64,000 nucleotides of DNA. It comes from Aristolochia californica. Its lineage: Eukaryota; Streptophyta; Magnoliopsida; Piperales; Aristolochiaceae. A program made the position numbers and the translations under genes. This document shows positions 22,349 through 33,300 of this stretch, one piece after another. The notes under the pieces were generated by a model. That model was not told the origin of the DNA. It saw only the letters and a program-made list of their open reading frames with translations, and did not search any database. Position 1 is the first letter of the stretch. Each line of letters begins with the position of its first letter. The stretch spans positions 24,711,137-24,775,136 of the forward strand of contig JARWKL010000014.1 in NCBI GenBank assembly GCA_029961685.1, read 5' to 3'.

Positions 22349-24000
22349 ATGTATCATCATCGATGTGAGGTGGCATATAAGCATTGGGTTGTGGGTTTCC
22401 TATCCCTTCGAAGCGGGAACTGGTTTGAGGCTCTACTGGAAGAGGGTCTATCCTGCTTGAGGGAAAAAGAATTCCTAGTGTTGGTAATCACTAGTTTTCC
22501 TTCTATCTCCTTAATGGTATTTCAGGAGAGGGGAAGGTGTCTGAGTGCCAAAGGTGTGACTACCCATTCTATTAACCATATTAACTCTCTTAGGTCGAGT
22601 TCTTCTATGGTCAAATTTTTAGAATATCCAATATTTTTAGACAATTCGGTAATTTTCTTTGAATCCTTTATTAGAACCTTTCCAGTGTTGATTTCTTTGG
22701 CTACGACGCATACTAGTATGTGCATCACTCTTCAACCTAGTTGAACTCCATTTTTTGACCAATTATCAGTGTATATTTTAGGGACAAAGTATCCTGAATA
22801 TTCTTGTCGTCTAAATCTATTTGTAGGTTGGGCCAGGTTGTGAATGATACAGGGCCTAAACCTAAATTTGCTCTAACTCCTACGAATAGGGCTTTATCTA
22901 TGATAATTACTATGAAGGGTAAATTTTGGTTTATTCATATTAGGGGATCTAATCCTATACAAACTAAACCATAGTGGATATATTTGAATCTTTTTAGTTT
23001 GGCTAAATCTAATTCGTTTAAAACTCTGCCGCAACAGGTACCTGAGTCAGCATCCTGTATTTCTACAGATAGTTCCTTCTAGAAGACGATTGATTTTTTT
23101 TGGAATTCTATCCAATCTTTGTTATAAACTTCAGTAATCCTAAGTATATTAATTGTCCATTTTTGTCCATCCTACATAAGGTCAAGATGTTCTTCATATT
23201 CTCCTTGTGTTTCATGGTATACATGAACATTTTGCTGGAATGATGTACATTCTATGCCTATGGGTTCAGACATTTAATAATTTTAGTTGATATGTAGTTT
23301 CTTCTAATTTTTGGAACAATATCTTAAGTAATTGTTCCAATTGGTATAATGTTATGAACGAATAGGTGTGTTGGATAACAAATTATCTTAGTTCATCTTT
23401 GTTTGTTAGAGCACATGTCTCGTATAAGACAATTTTTATCTACACTATTTTGACTTTTTACTTCAGTTATTTTACAAATAACCTCTTGTAATTCTTTTCT
23501 ACTTGGTTTTGCATTAACCAATTTAGTTTTCATTTCTCGAATAAGCTCTAATATTCAAGAGTGTTCAAATTCATGATCTACAAAACTTTGTAGATCTATA
23601 AGGAGATTTACCGTGGGTTGGGTAAATTTTCCTTTTATTATTTCAAGGTGAACTTTTATCCCTCTTTGGACATATTTCACCTATTCATTTACGTCGCTCT
23701 CTATTCCTAAGTATAGGAAATTTGCGTATTTTGCACTGTATTTTTCACATCAACTTTTCATAAAGAAATTGTGATTAATATCACCTACTAAATCCATTAT
23801 ATTATTTAATATTAGATTTTCTTTATCATTTCATCCACGTAGATAGCCTATTATTGAACAGACATAAATTTGTTCAGTTTTTAACACTGTTGTTAGAAGG
23901 TTCGTTGAGTTCCTTCTGACTAACCAAATGTGATCTTTAATACATTTGTCATATACAAATGTTGTTGGGATGTGACCAAGTTTAGGTCGTAACTATTGGG
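22349..24000 (-). pseudogene. EPRV B movement-protein region, broken
   Basis: Around 22886-22812 the minus strand encodes the ANLGLGP and TWPNLQIDL segment of the 30K movement-protein family. The piece 22728-22522 (68 aa) continues it with KNIGYSKNLTIEELDLREL. Frameshifts and stops separate the pieces. This is the most complete MP region of the three copies. Confidence 0.6.
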
Positions 24001-24040
24001 AATATGTTTATACCTAAACATTTAAGCTTTGGCTAACTCT

Positions 24041-24054
24041 TGGCTCTGATACCA
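24041..24054 (-). promoter_or_regulatory. EPRV B tRNA-Met primer-binding site
   Basis: The minus strand reads TGGTATCAGAGCCA. This is the consensus priming site for caulimovirid minus-strand DNA synthesis. Confidence 0.85.
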
Positions 24055-24096
24055 ATTTAAAGACAACTAGATTAATGTAGTTTGAGGTCCTACGCA

Positions 24097-24172
24097 ATTT
24101 TTGTAATCAACAAGTAACAGAAATTAAATCGAGTATTTTTGTAATCAACAAGTAACAGAAATTAAATCGAGT
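24097..24172. repeat. 38-bp perfect tandem duplication
   Basis: The 38 bases at 24097-24134 are repeated exactly at 24135-24172. The pair lies between the end of EPRV copy B and the putative ispD poly(A) signal. The perfect identity suggests a recent duplication. Confidence 0.9.
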
Positions 24173-24174
24173 AG

Positions 24175-24184
24175 TTTATTTATT
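24175..24184 (-). terminator. Candidate ispD polyadenylation signal
   Basis: Two overlapping AATAAA hexamers on the minus strand, about 145 nt after the ispD stop codon and before the first EPRV sequence. Position and motif are suitable; use is inferred. Confidence 0.45.
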
Positions 24185-24327
24185 GAGAGAGCACATGATT
24201 CTTGGATTGAATTAACTAAAACATACACTATTTATAAATGATTTCCTAGTCGAACAAAGGAATTCTTCTTGATTTTTCAAGAATCCATGTAGCCAGGGGG
24301 AGAACAATAATTTTATATGGAAGAATC

Positions 24328-27300
24328 TCATACGCCAATTTTTAGTATCCTTTCGGCCAATAACAAATCATCAGGTGTTGTCACCTGCAGGCAAAAGGTG
24401 ATCTATGAGCCTTGATTCCATAATGAGGGAAGTGTTTTAAAGCACATCAATCAAAATAAGAGCTCAGCTATAAGACTACGATTATCACATAAGAAAGGCT
24501 ACCATAACATCTACATCAATCATGTTGTTAGGTCTCACTTTTGTGTAAGATAACTACCTTGATGTTTGTATAAGATCCTTCAGTGATGTAAACAGGATAT
24601 TTCAGATGCTCTACAATGGATACATCATCGGTTACTTCTAGACCTTCTCTGCATGACAGAAGAATCTGTATGAATGACAACTCCCAAACATTATTTTCAA
24701 CAAACAATAAAACTAATAGTATGTATCAGGGGGAGGCCATGCGAGGAAACAATAGAGCATGTCAGCAAAGTAACCCATGAAGCACTATCTCTTTTTACTT
24801 CTCATGTATATCATAAGAACCCAAAAAAAAATTAAACTAGTGAGTTCTCTAAATGCAGCTAAGTGTCCATCAGTAGCCCATCCTCTAATTATGACAAAAA
24901 TCATAACTATAACTACTATCTTTTGACACAACATCAACAAGAAAATGATCAAAATATGAATGGAGAATAAAATACATGCCTGTGGACAAGATCAAACCCA
25001 TTTTGAAGCAGATCAGGTTTGATAACCTGCAAATACAAATATAGTAGTGTAAGTCTTTAATAAACATATAGTTGAATAAGGTAAAAGAGTATTTTAACAT
25101 TTTCACTTATTAGTAGTAATAGGAAATTGTACTCCTTAGTCCTAGAAGATTTTTATGCAACATTAGGCACTTAGTGTATATTTTATTTCTCATGATATAG
25201 TCATGTAACATTAGGTAGATGAGCATTTTGTGAGTTTTGTAAAACTATGGATTAAGTTAATACAAAATAGGGATCAAAGTTGACCCCAAATCACTCCGGC
25301 CTCTAGTGACACTTCACTTTCTTGTAGCTTGTTCTTCTTCTTTCTCTCTTCTATTCCTTAAACTCAATTTTTTACGTGGTATCAGAGCATATTCTTTGGA
25401 ATTACCAGTTGCAAGGAGATGAATATGTTAGGAATTAGACGCTCTAATTCCAAACTAACGAAAGCAATAATAATAATCGTAGAAGAAAGGAAAAAAATAA
25501 CAAGATTTATACAAGTTCACCTCAAGGTGAGACTACGACATGTCTTTCGCCGCTATAGTAATCCACTATAAAGATGAAATAGTTTACAAGAGAAATCACA
25601 CACACTTACAGGTGTTTTCTCTAATCTTTCTCGGGTTACAACTCTAACTTCTTCTCGGTGATGATAAAACCCTAATAGCGGTGCCCCTCAATTATAAAGA
25701 GAAAATTAGGGCAACTGTGAAACAAAAATAAAATTTCCAAACTACCCATAATGAAACAACAATTAATATATCGTGGACCAAACGGAGGCTCCGCCCCCAC
25801 ACCCCCGAGAGGGGGGCGGGAACCCTCACGGAGACCTTACCGCGAAGGTTGATCCGCATACCGACTCAACGTAGGGCATTGATTAAGCTTCACAACTTAA
25901 CAATCTCCCACTTGGAGACTAATCCATCAATATCTCCTCTGCAGTGCAACAACTTCTAAATCCTCAGAGATAAGTCCAACTGAAGTTACACACAACTTTA
26001 GTTTCACAATCGTAACAGTCTTTGTCAACATATCAACCAGATTTTGACTTCCTTGTATCTTCTCAAGTGCTAAGACTTTATCCTTCAGAGCCGATTTGAT
26101 GAAGTGATAACGCACCTGTACTTGTTTTGTTCTGGCATGATAAACGGGATTTTTTGGTAAATGAATAGCACTCTGACTGTCACAATACAACACATTTTTC
26201 CCATACTTGAAACCTAATTCTTCCCAGAAAGACTGCAATCATATCATCTCTTTGCTAGTTTAGGTAACAGCAACATTTTTTGCCTCAATAGTGGAAAGAG
26301 CAACTATCTTTTGCAACTTAGATACCCAACTAACTGTTGTACCAAGCAATGCGTATACATATCCAGTGGTACTCTTCCTGACATCGATGTCTCCAGCCAT
26401 GTCAGCATCTACATAACCCTGTAAACCCAAGTTTGACTTTCTGAAACATAAGGTTAAGTCTGCAATGCCTCTCAAATACCTGAAAATCCACTTCATTGCT
26501 TCCCAATGTTGCTTACCTGGATTACTCATATATCTGCTTACAACTCCCATTGCATGAGTTATGTTTAGTCTAGTGCACACCATGGCATAAATGAAACTGC
26601 CAATAGCAGAAGCATAAGGCACATTGGCAATGTTGGCTCTCTCCTTCTCTGTAGAAGGTGAATGTTCCTTAAATAGCCTAAAGTGACTAGCCAAATGAGT
26701 ACTTACTTGTTTTGCATCATTCATGTTGAATCTACTCAGTACCTTCTTCGCATATTCTTCTTGTGACATTTTCAAGGCATCAATGTCCCTTTCCTTGAGT
26801 CATCAAACTTCTTCACATAACAACAATGATCTGCCTGGCACCTCAAGAAACCATTACTACTCATAGAGGTGTCAAACTTCTTGGAGTTTGTTTAAGACCA
26901 TACAAACTCTTTAAAAGTTTTTTTTTTTTTTCAAAAAATTGTATTTACAAGAGAAATTTTACAAATGAAGAAGGAGCAAATCCCTAATAACAAGAGATTG
27001 TAGAGTCGCTCCATGCTTGGCTAGCACTTCGTTAAATTGGGTCCAAGGCCTATCCCAAAATGACTAGCCACCTTAGGAAACCTCTTTCCCAACTAATAAA
27101 CTCAAGATCTTTGTGCTCACTAATCCATGTGAGACTATTCCTTAACACTCCCCCTCACGTGTATGCACGTGAATAATTTGAGTAGAGACCCACATACGAG
27201 TACTTGCTTTGATACCATGTTAAATCGAATTCAAGGTCTATCCCAAAATGACTAGCCATTTTAGGAAACTTTTTTTCCAATTAATAAACTCAAGATCTTT

Positions 27301-30300
27301 GATCTCACTAAACCATGCGGGACTGTTCCTTAACACTCCCCCTCACGTGTAGGCACGTGGATAGTTTAGGTAGAGGCCCACATACGAGTACTCACACTGA
27401 TACCATGTGAAGTTGGGTTCAATGCATATCCCAAAATGACTAGCCACCTTAGAAAACCTTTTTCCCAACTAATAAACTCAAGATCTTTGTACTCACTAAT
27501 CCATGTGAGATTATTCCTTAATACACATTTGTTGCTGAATTTGCAGATCTCGGGATATGAGACTAAATACAAGAAAATAGTGAGGCAATTTCTAGAATTT
27601 CCAGAAAGATATTCCAATGGTACCACAGGGGAGGGGAAGCACACTTACACCAACCAATGACCACTTTCGAGTCCCCTTCAATGTGAAGGGGACCAATGCA
27701 ATTGTCTCTGAAAACACGAAACCCATTAAGGAGGCTATGGAGCTTAGCCAACGTTGAATCGAAAATGCCTAATGGGTCGGCATAAGAGAAACACTGATTA
27801 CTAGATGGATCCGAAATAACTCCCCCAAAACAAGCAATCTCGGGATTGCCGAGAGAAGGAACCATCAACATTCAACTTTAGGTAACCAGGTTCAGGGGGA
27901 GTCCATTCCCGCACGACTTGGACCTTAGTCCCAATGTGCATCTTTGCCAAATTGGTCCAATTTTCACGGATACAGATACCCTTGAAGGAGGAAAAATGTT
28001 TCTTAGTCAAAAGTCAAGCGGAGATTTGGCCCAACACCTGGTCCGTGACTCTTATCGCTGATTCACTTTTTCGCTGACTAGTGGTTTCAACCTCTGTGTT
28101 GCAAAAAGGACATAGGGGGTCGATAGATGGGTGGCCCCTTCTTCCAAGCACGTCTTTCATGAGAATATTACTTTGGCAAGCGTTCCACATGAAGAATTTT
28201 ATTTTTGGTGGTGCATAGAGACGCCATACAAAGTATATCTCATGCTCCCTTTGTGTCGAAACCCAGCCATTAATGTATCTGTATGCAAATGATACTAAGA
28301 AGGTGTCGCTTTTGTCAGGCCACCAAATGAGCTTGTCTGCCTCAGAAGGTCTAATTCTGATAAAATTTAAAGAATCCATCAAGTGGCTTGTTTCCAAAGC
28401 CTCAGTGTCAGAGAAACCCCTTTTAGGATGTAGGCTCAAACCACCCCCCTCAAAAGCATCAGCTACTGATCTCCCTTTGTGTAGAGAGGGGGAATAGATT
28501 TCTGAAAGAGATATGTAAACGTTCCTACCCCATCCACCAATCCTCCCAAAATTTGAGGGATCTACCATTTCCAATAAAGAATCTACTGGCGGAGTAAAAT
28601 TTTTTAAGAAGTGAGTATAGTGATCTCCAGATTGAGGATAGGCCTGTCCAATTACCACCTGAAATCCACCATGGAGAATTCCAACCAAGCTTGACAAGAA
28701 CCATTTTCTTCCAAAGATTGGAAGAAATTGTGTTGAACTTCCATATCCATTTTAGGAACAAAGCTTGGTTTATTTCCTTTGATTTCTGAATCCCTAGCCC
28801 TCCCAAACTCTTTGGCAGACAAACTTCCATCTCATCTGACCAGGTGATATTTAAATGCATCGGTTGATCCCCTCCAGCGAAACCTTCTTTTTAACTTATC
28901 CATGATTTTACATACGTAAGAGGGGCAAGGCATAAAGGATAAAGCATAATTCGGGATGCCCGCAATGCAAGACTTAAAGAGGATGAGCCTTCCAGCTTTG
29001 CTGAGTAAACGCCTCTTCCAAGTTGCTAACCGGGACTCAATCTTTTCAACCATCGGATTCCATGGACTTTGGGTTATGAGATCATTGAATAGGGGGAGGC
29101 CAAGGTAAGTTGCTGAGAGGCTAGTTGTTGTACAGTCAAATATATTTGCCATCTCCGCAAGGAGCTCAGGACTAACGTTGAAACCCATGAGAGATGGTTT
29201 CCCCCAATTAACTTTATGCCCAGAGGCTAATTCAAAAAGGCCCAATACCGCTTTGATCCTTCAAACTCCTTCTATATTACCGATTCCATATATGATGGTA
29301 TCATCCGCATACCCACGATGAGTCCCAAGCTATACATTTTTCTTTCCTCACCGTAGTTCTTCCTCTTGTCATGCTCCAAAGCCCATCGTCCTTTGTCACT
29401 GCCAATTTGTCGAGGCCATCTTGCCTCAGATGAATCGTTGCGACTGTAATCTCCTCATCGTATGAGGTTATGGGTTGGGTATGTCGTTCAAGATCACCCT
29501 CCAGCTCCCTCGTAGACGAGGAGAGCAACAGAGTGACCCAACCTCAAGCGTCGATGCTTGAAGATGAGGGGTTCCGAGATGAGTGCGCTCCTCCCAACGT
29601 CGTCTCATCTCATCTCATCTCCTTCCAATATGACCATCACAAACTCTTTTAAAGTTTGCACACCATGTTCTCCTTTCCTTGTGCTTTGAAACTATGTGGT
29701 TACATCATGAAATTTCTTCCTCCAAATCACCATGAAGAAAAGTTATCTTTACATCCAACTGCTCTTAAGTGCAAGTCTTCATTTGTCACTAGTCTAAGCA
29801 TTGTTCTAATAATAGTTAATTTCACTATGGGAGAAAAAATCTCAGTGTAGTCAATGCCTTCTTTTTGTTGAAAGCCTTGTACCACTTGCTGCCATCATGT
29901 TCATCTTTTATTCGGTACACCCATTTATTTTGCAAGGCCTTCTTCCCTTTTGGTATCTCGGTCAGCTGTCATGTCTGATTGGATAACAGTGAATTCATCT
30001 CGTCCTTCTTGGCCAACTGAAAGATCTCTCAAATGAATCACTTCAGACTTCTTGGCTTCATCACTTGTGCTCTTAGACTCTGTTCTCAACCTGTCTTTAT
30101 ACATGGCACCTTCATTGAACTTCGCGTCCTTGCTCCTGATAACCTTACAACTTTGATCATCCCAAAAACGATAATCAAACTCGATACCACCATAGCCAAT
30201 AAAGAAACATATTTTAGATTTAGCATCAAGTTTATTTTCTAATAGCATAATCAATATGAATAGAAGAAACACAACCAAAAACTTTCAAGAAATAAAGGTT

Positions 30301-33300
30301 TACCTATTTTCCGCTCCAGACCTCATTCTGGTATTTTGCAATCCAATGGTGATGAGGGACCTCTGTTGATCAAATAGGCAGCAGTGCTAATAGCCTCAGA
30401 CCAGAACATCTTTGGCAATCCCACATGTAATCTCATGCTCGTAGCACGCTCGTTCAAAGTTCTATTCATCCTCTCAGTCACACCATTCTCTAGAGGTTTT
30501 CCAGGAATGGTCTTCTTCATCTTGATTCCATTATCAGCAAAGTATCACTTGAAATCAGCATCTATGTATTCTCCCCCATAATCTAACTACAGACACTTCA
30601 CCTTTAAATATGTCTCATTATCAACCATTGCTCCATCTCTTAAAGGTATCAAAGATATCAGATTTCTTTTTCAAGAAATAAACTCATACCTTTTTGCTTG
30701 CATCATCAATAAATGTTACATAGTAATTAGAACCACCAAAGGAAGTAACAGTTGAAGACCCCCACACATCTGTGTGAACCAACTCTAATTTTGCTATCTT
30801 TTGCTCCTTTCAAGCCTTAGTAAAGCATATTGTACTTCTGCAGTCACCGCATTTGCAGCATCTTTTTTCTTTTCATCTTTCTTCGGTGTTTTGCAGTTCT
30901 TTTTTATGTGACCAGACTTGCCACAATTACAGCACTCCACATTCCTTCTAAATTTGGATTTGCTTCTTCCATTCTTTGATTTTCCTCTATTGTTACCTTT
31001 GTTGGAATTCCTCTCAAAGTTCCTGCCCCTAGTATCGACACTTAGGGTAGAATTAGATGTCAACAATTCTCCAGAACCCCTTTCTACAAACTTCATCCGC
31101 AAGAATAGTATCCCGACCATCATTAAACATCAACTTCCCATTGCCTACAGAGTTGCTGACCGTAACCTCATAGGCTCCTAACAATTTAGCAGAGATACCA
31201 AAAGAATTAAAACACAAACCTCAATATCAAATTTAATTTGAATAAAAGTCAATTGATTGACAATCGTGTTAAACTCATTCAAATGCGATGCCACCGATGT
31301 ATTGTTTATCATCTTTAAAATGAAGAGTTTTTTCATGAGATGTACCTATTATTTGCAAAGGCTTTTCATACATGTCGGATAGAATTTTCATCATCCCTAT
31401 TGTGGTTATCTTCGATGCCACATTGTGAGCAATGTTCTTCGACAGTGTTAATCGGACTACTCCCAATACCTGTCTATCGAGGAGACTCCACTCATCGTCT
31501 TTCAAACTTTCTGGTTTCATATTCAGAAGTGGTACGTGCAGTTTTTTACTGTACAGATAATCTTTGATCTACATCCTCCAGAACGCAAAATTCATACCAT
31601 CGAACTTGTTGATTTCAAATATCGATCCTTCTTTGCCAGCCATTGCTCTCAATCACAAACCAAAGTTCTAATATGACTTATTAGAAATTAGACACCCTAA
31701 TTTCAAACTAACGAGAACAATAATAATAATCGCAAAAGAAAGGAAAAGTAAGCACAAAAACAACAAGATTTATACAGGTTCGCCTCAAGGTGAGACTACG
31801 TCCTATCTTTTGTCGCTACAGTAATCCACTATAAAGATTAAATAGTTTACAAGAGAAATCGCACACACTTACAGGTGTTTTCTCTAACCTCTCTCGGGCT
31901 ACAACTCCAACTCCTTCTCGGTGATGATAAAACCCTAATGGCGGCGCCCCTCAATTATAAAGAGAAAATTAAGGCAACCACAATACAAGAACAAAATTTC
32001 CAAATTGCCCTTAATGAAACAATAGATAATATATCTTGAACTAGGCGGGGGGCTCCGCCCCCACACCCCCGGGAGGAGGGTTTCCCGCCCCTATGACGAC
32101 CTTACCGTGAAGGTCGATCCGGGTACCGACTCAGCGTAGGGCATTGATTAGGCTCCATAACTTAACAAAATATAATTTTGAATATTATTTAAGTTATAAA
32201 TATAGGAGAGAGATCTCTAAACCCTAATCTCTCACAACATTTTTCTCCTACAAATTTTCACATGGTATTAGAGTAGGTGGCCTAAGGTTTCTAAGTTAAA
32301 TTGATCAACTCACAGAGACGATGAGTTCTCCTTCAAAACGATTTGTTTCTCTTTAATCTTCTTTAAATATATCAATCTAAATCAATTTCTAATTATTTCT
32401 TTTAATCAATGTCTTGTTTATTTCCTTCCATAGGATTTAGATTTCAATTTTTTCAATTTTCCTTTTTGATTCGATTTGAGAAGAAGATACGAAGGGAACA
32501 AATGAACTCTTCTAGTGTCTTCTCTATTTCTCCGTCTGTCCAAACTTGAGGGAAAGGAATTTAATTCTCTTAGTGCTTCCAGAATCTTAGTGAAAGAGAA
32601 CTCTTTGTCGACTCTGTATTTCAAAGGTTCTTGAGAAGGATTTAGCCGTCAAGGAGCGTCAAAGTGCAGAAAGATGGGAAATTTCAGTCTCTGCTTTCTC
32701 TGTTGGTGCTTGTTGCCTTTATTCTGTGTTTTGCAACAGCACCAGCAGTCAGATTCTGTTTTCTCTGCCTACGCAGACATTTTGAGCAGTATGAAGCTGA
32801 AAACTCTGATGGGCCCCTCTTAGAAACACAAGTGCGACCCTGAGTTGACAGGAAGAGAAACTCATAAATGTCTCGGTGGATAATTGACATAGATGGATAT
32901 TTGAATGATGATTTCTCCCCAAACACTATTTCCCAGAATTTGGTACTTTGATTTCAGCAAATCCTACTTCTTAGTGGATCTCCATCAAATGTCCTCTTCA
33001 TTGGGTACCATCTTAAGACCTTTTTCCGTTGTCACTTGCAGGTATCTTGTTTCCATGAAGCATTTGCAATTCTCGTACTTCTAGTGCTCACCGAAATTAC
33101 TAGCTTCTGCCAGAACACGGACACTTGCAAATGCCTGAAAAGATGACTTGCCTACTGAAATAAAACTCTCATAAGCTTACATGTCATTCGGTGTCAGCCA
33201 GGAGTCACCAATCTTGAGGCACATGAAATAAAAATTGGTTTGCTTTGAGAAGCATATTGTCACGCCACTATATCGGACTAGAATTCGCTCCAAGAGCATC

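Larger units (their letters stand above)
8689..24077 (-). mobile_element. Endogenous pararetrovirus copy B, interrupted by two LTR elements
   Basis: Same gene order as copy A and starting at the same place in the intergenic region (GAGATTACATAACAAG at 962 and 8689). Without the insertions at 9551-12272 and 17366-21904 it is about 8.1 kb. It keeps the protease-RT linker and the MP C-terminus lost in copy A. It ends just past an intact primer-binding site at 24054-24041, 251 bp downstream of the ispD stop codon. Stops and frameshifts occur in every domain. Confidence 0.85.
26918..29639 (-). mobile_element. LINE (non-LTR) fragment inside copia-2
   Basis: Flanked by a 15-bp target duplication with one mismatch (26903-26917 and 29640-29654), with a 14-T run (minus-strand poly(A) tail) at 26918-26931. 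It contains the RT catalytic YADDTI near 29320, RT C-terminus, a zf-RVT domain and an RNase H domain, in order. It is 5' truncated, and the first ~310 bp (29330-29639) are not LINE-like. It splits the KSLYGLKQ motif of copia-2 RT. Confidence 0.88.
25426..32167 (-). mobile_element. Full-length copia retrotransposon (copia-2) in ispD intron 9
   Basis: LTRs are 25426-25902 (477 bp) and 31679-32167 (489 bp), TGTTAAGTTGTGG to TTCCTAACA on the minus strand. The flanks GAATA and AAATA are a one-mismatch target duplication. Gag, zinc knuckle, integrase, RT and RNase H segments occur in copia order, all with frame breaks. RNase H and gag residues resemble the Tork/Tnt1 group (inferred). A LINE at 26918-29639 interrupts RT. 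Same strand as ispD. Solo or partial copies of its LTR are at 35512, 58202 and 62155. Confidence 0.9.

Noticed and set aside
22349..22744. Plus-strand 131-codon open frame
   Set aside because: It is antisense to the movement-protein region of EPRV B, whose minus-strand translation is recognisable.
962..24077. Replication-competent integrated virus
   Set aside because: Every coding domain in both copies has stops or frameshifts, copy A has an altered RT motif and deletions, and copy B is split by two LTR elements.
27030..27523. CRISPR-like array of regularly spaced repeats
   Set aside because: Repeats are 118 bp with TG...CA-type ends, primer site and purine tract, plus a target duplication, in plant DNA. 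This is a tandem miniature LTR element.
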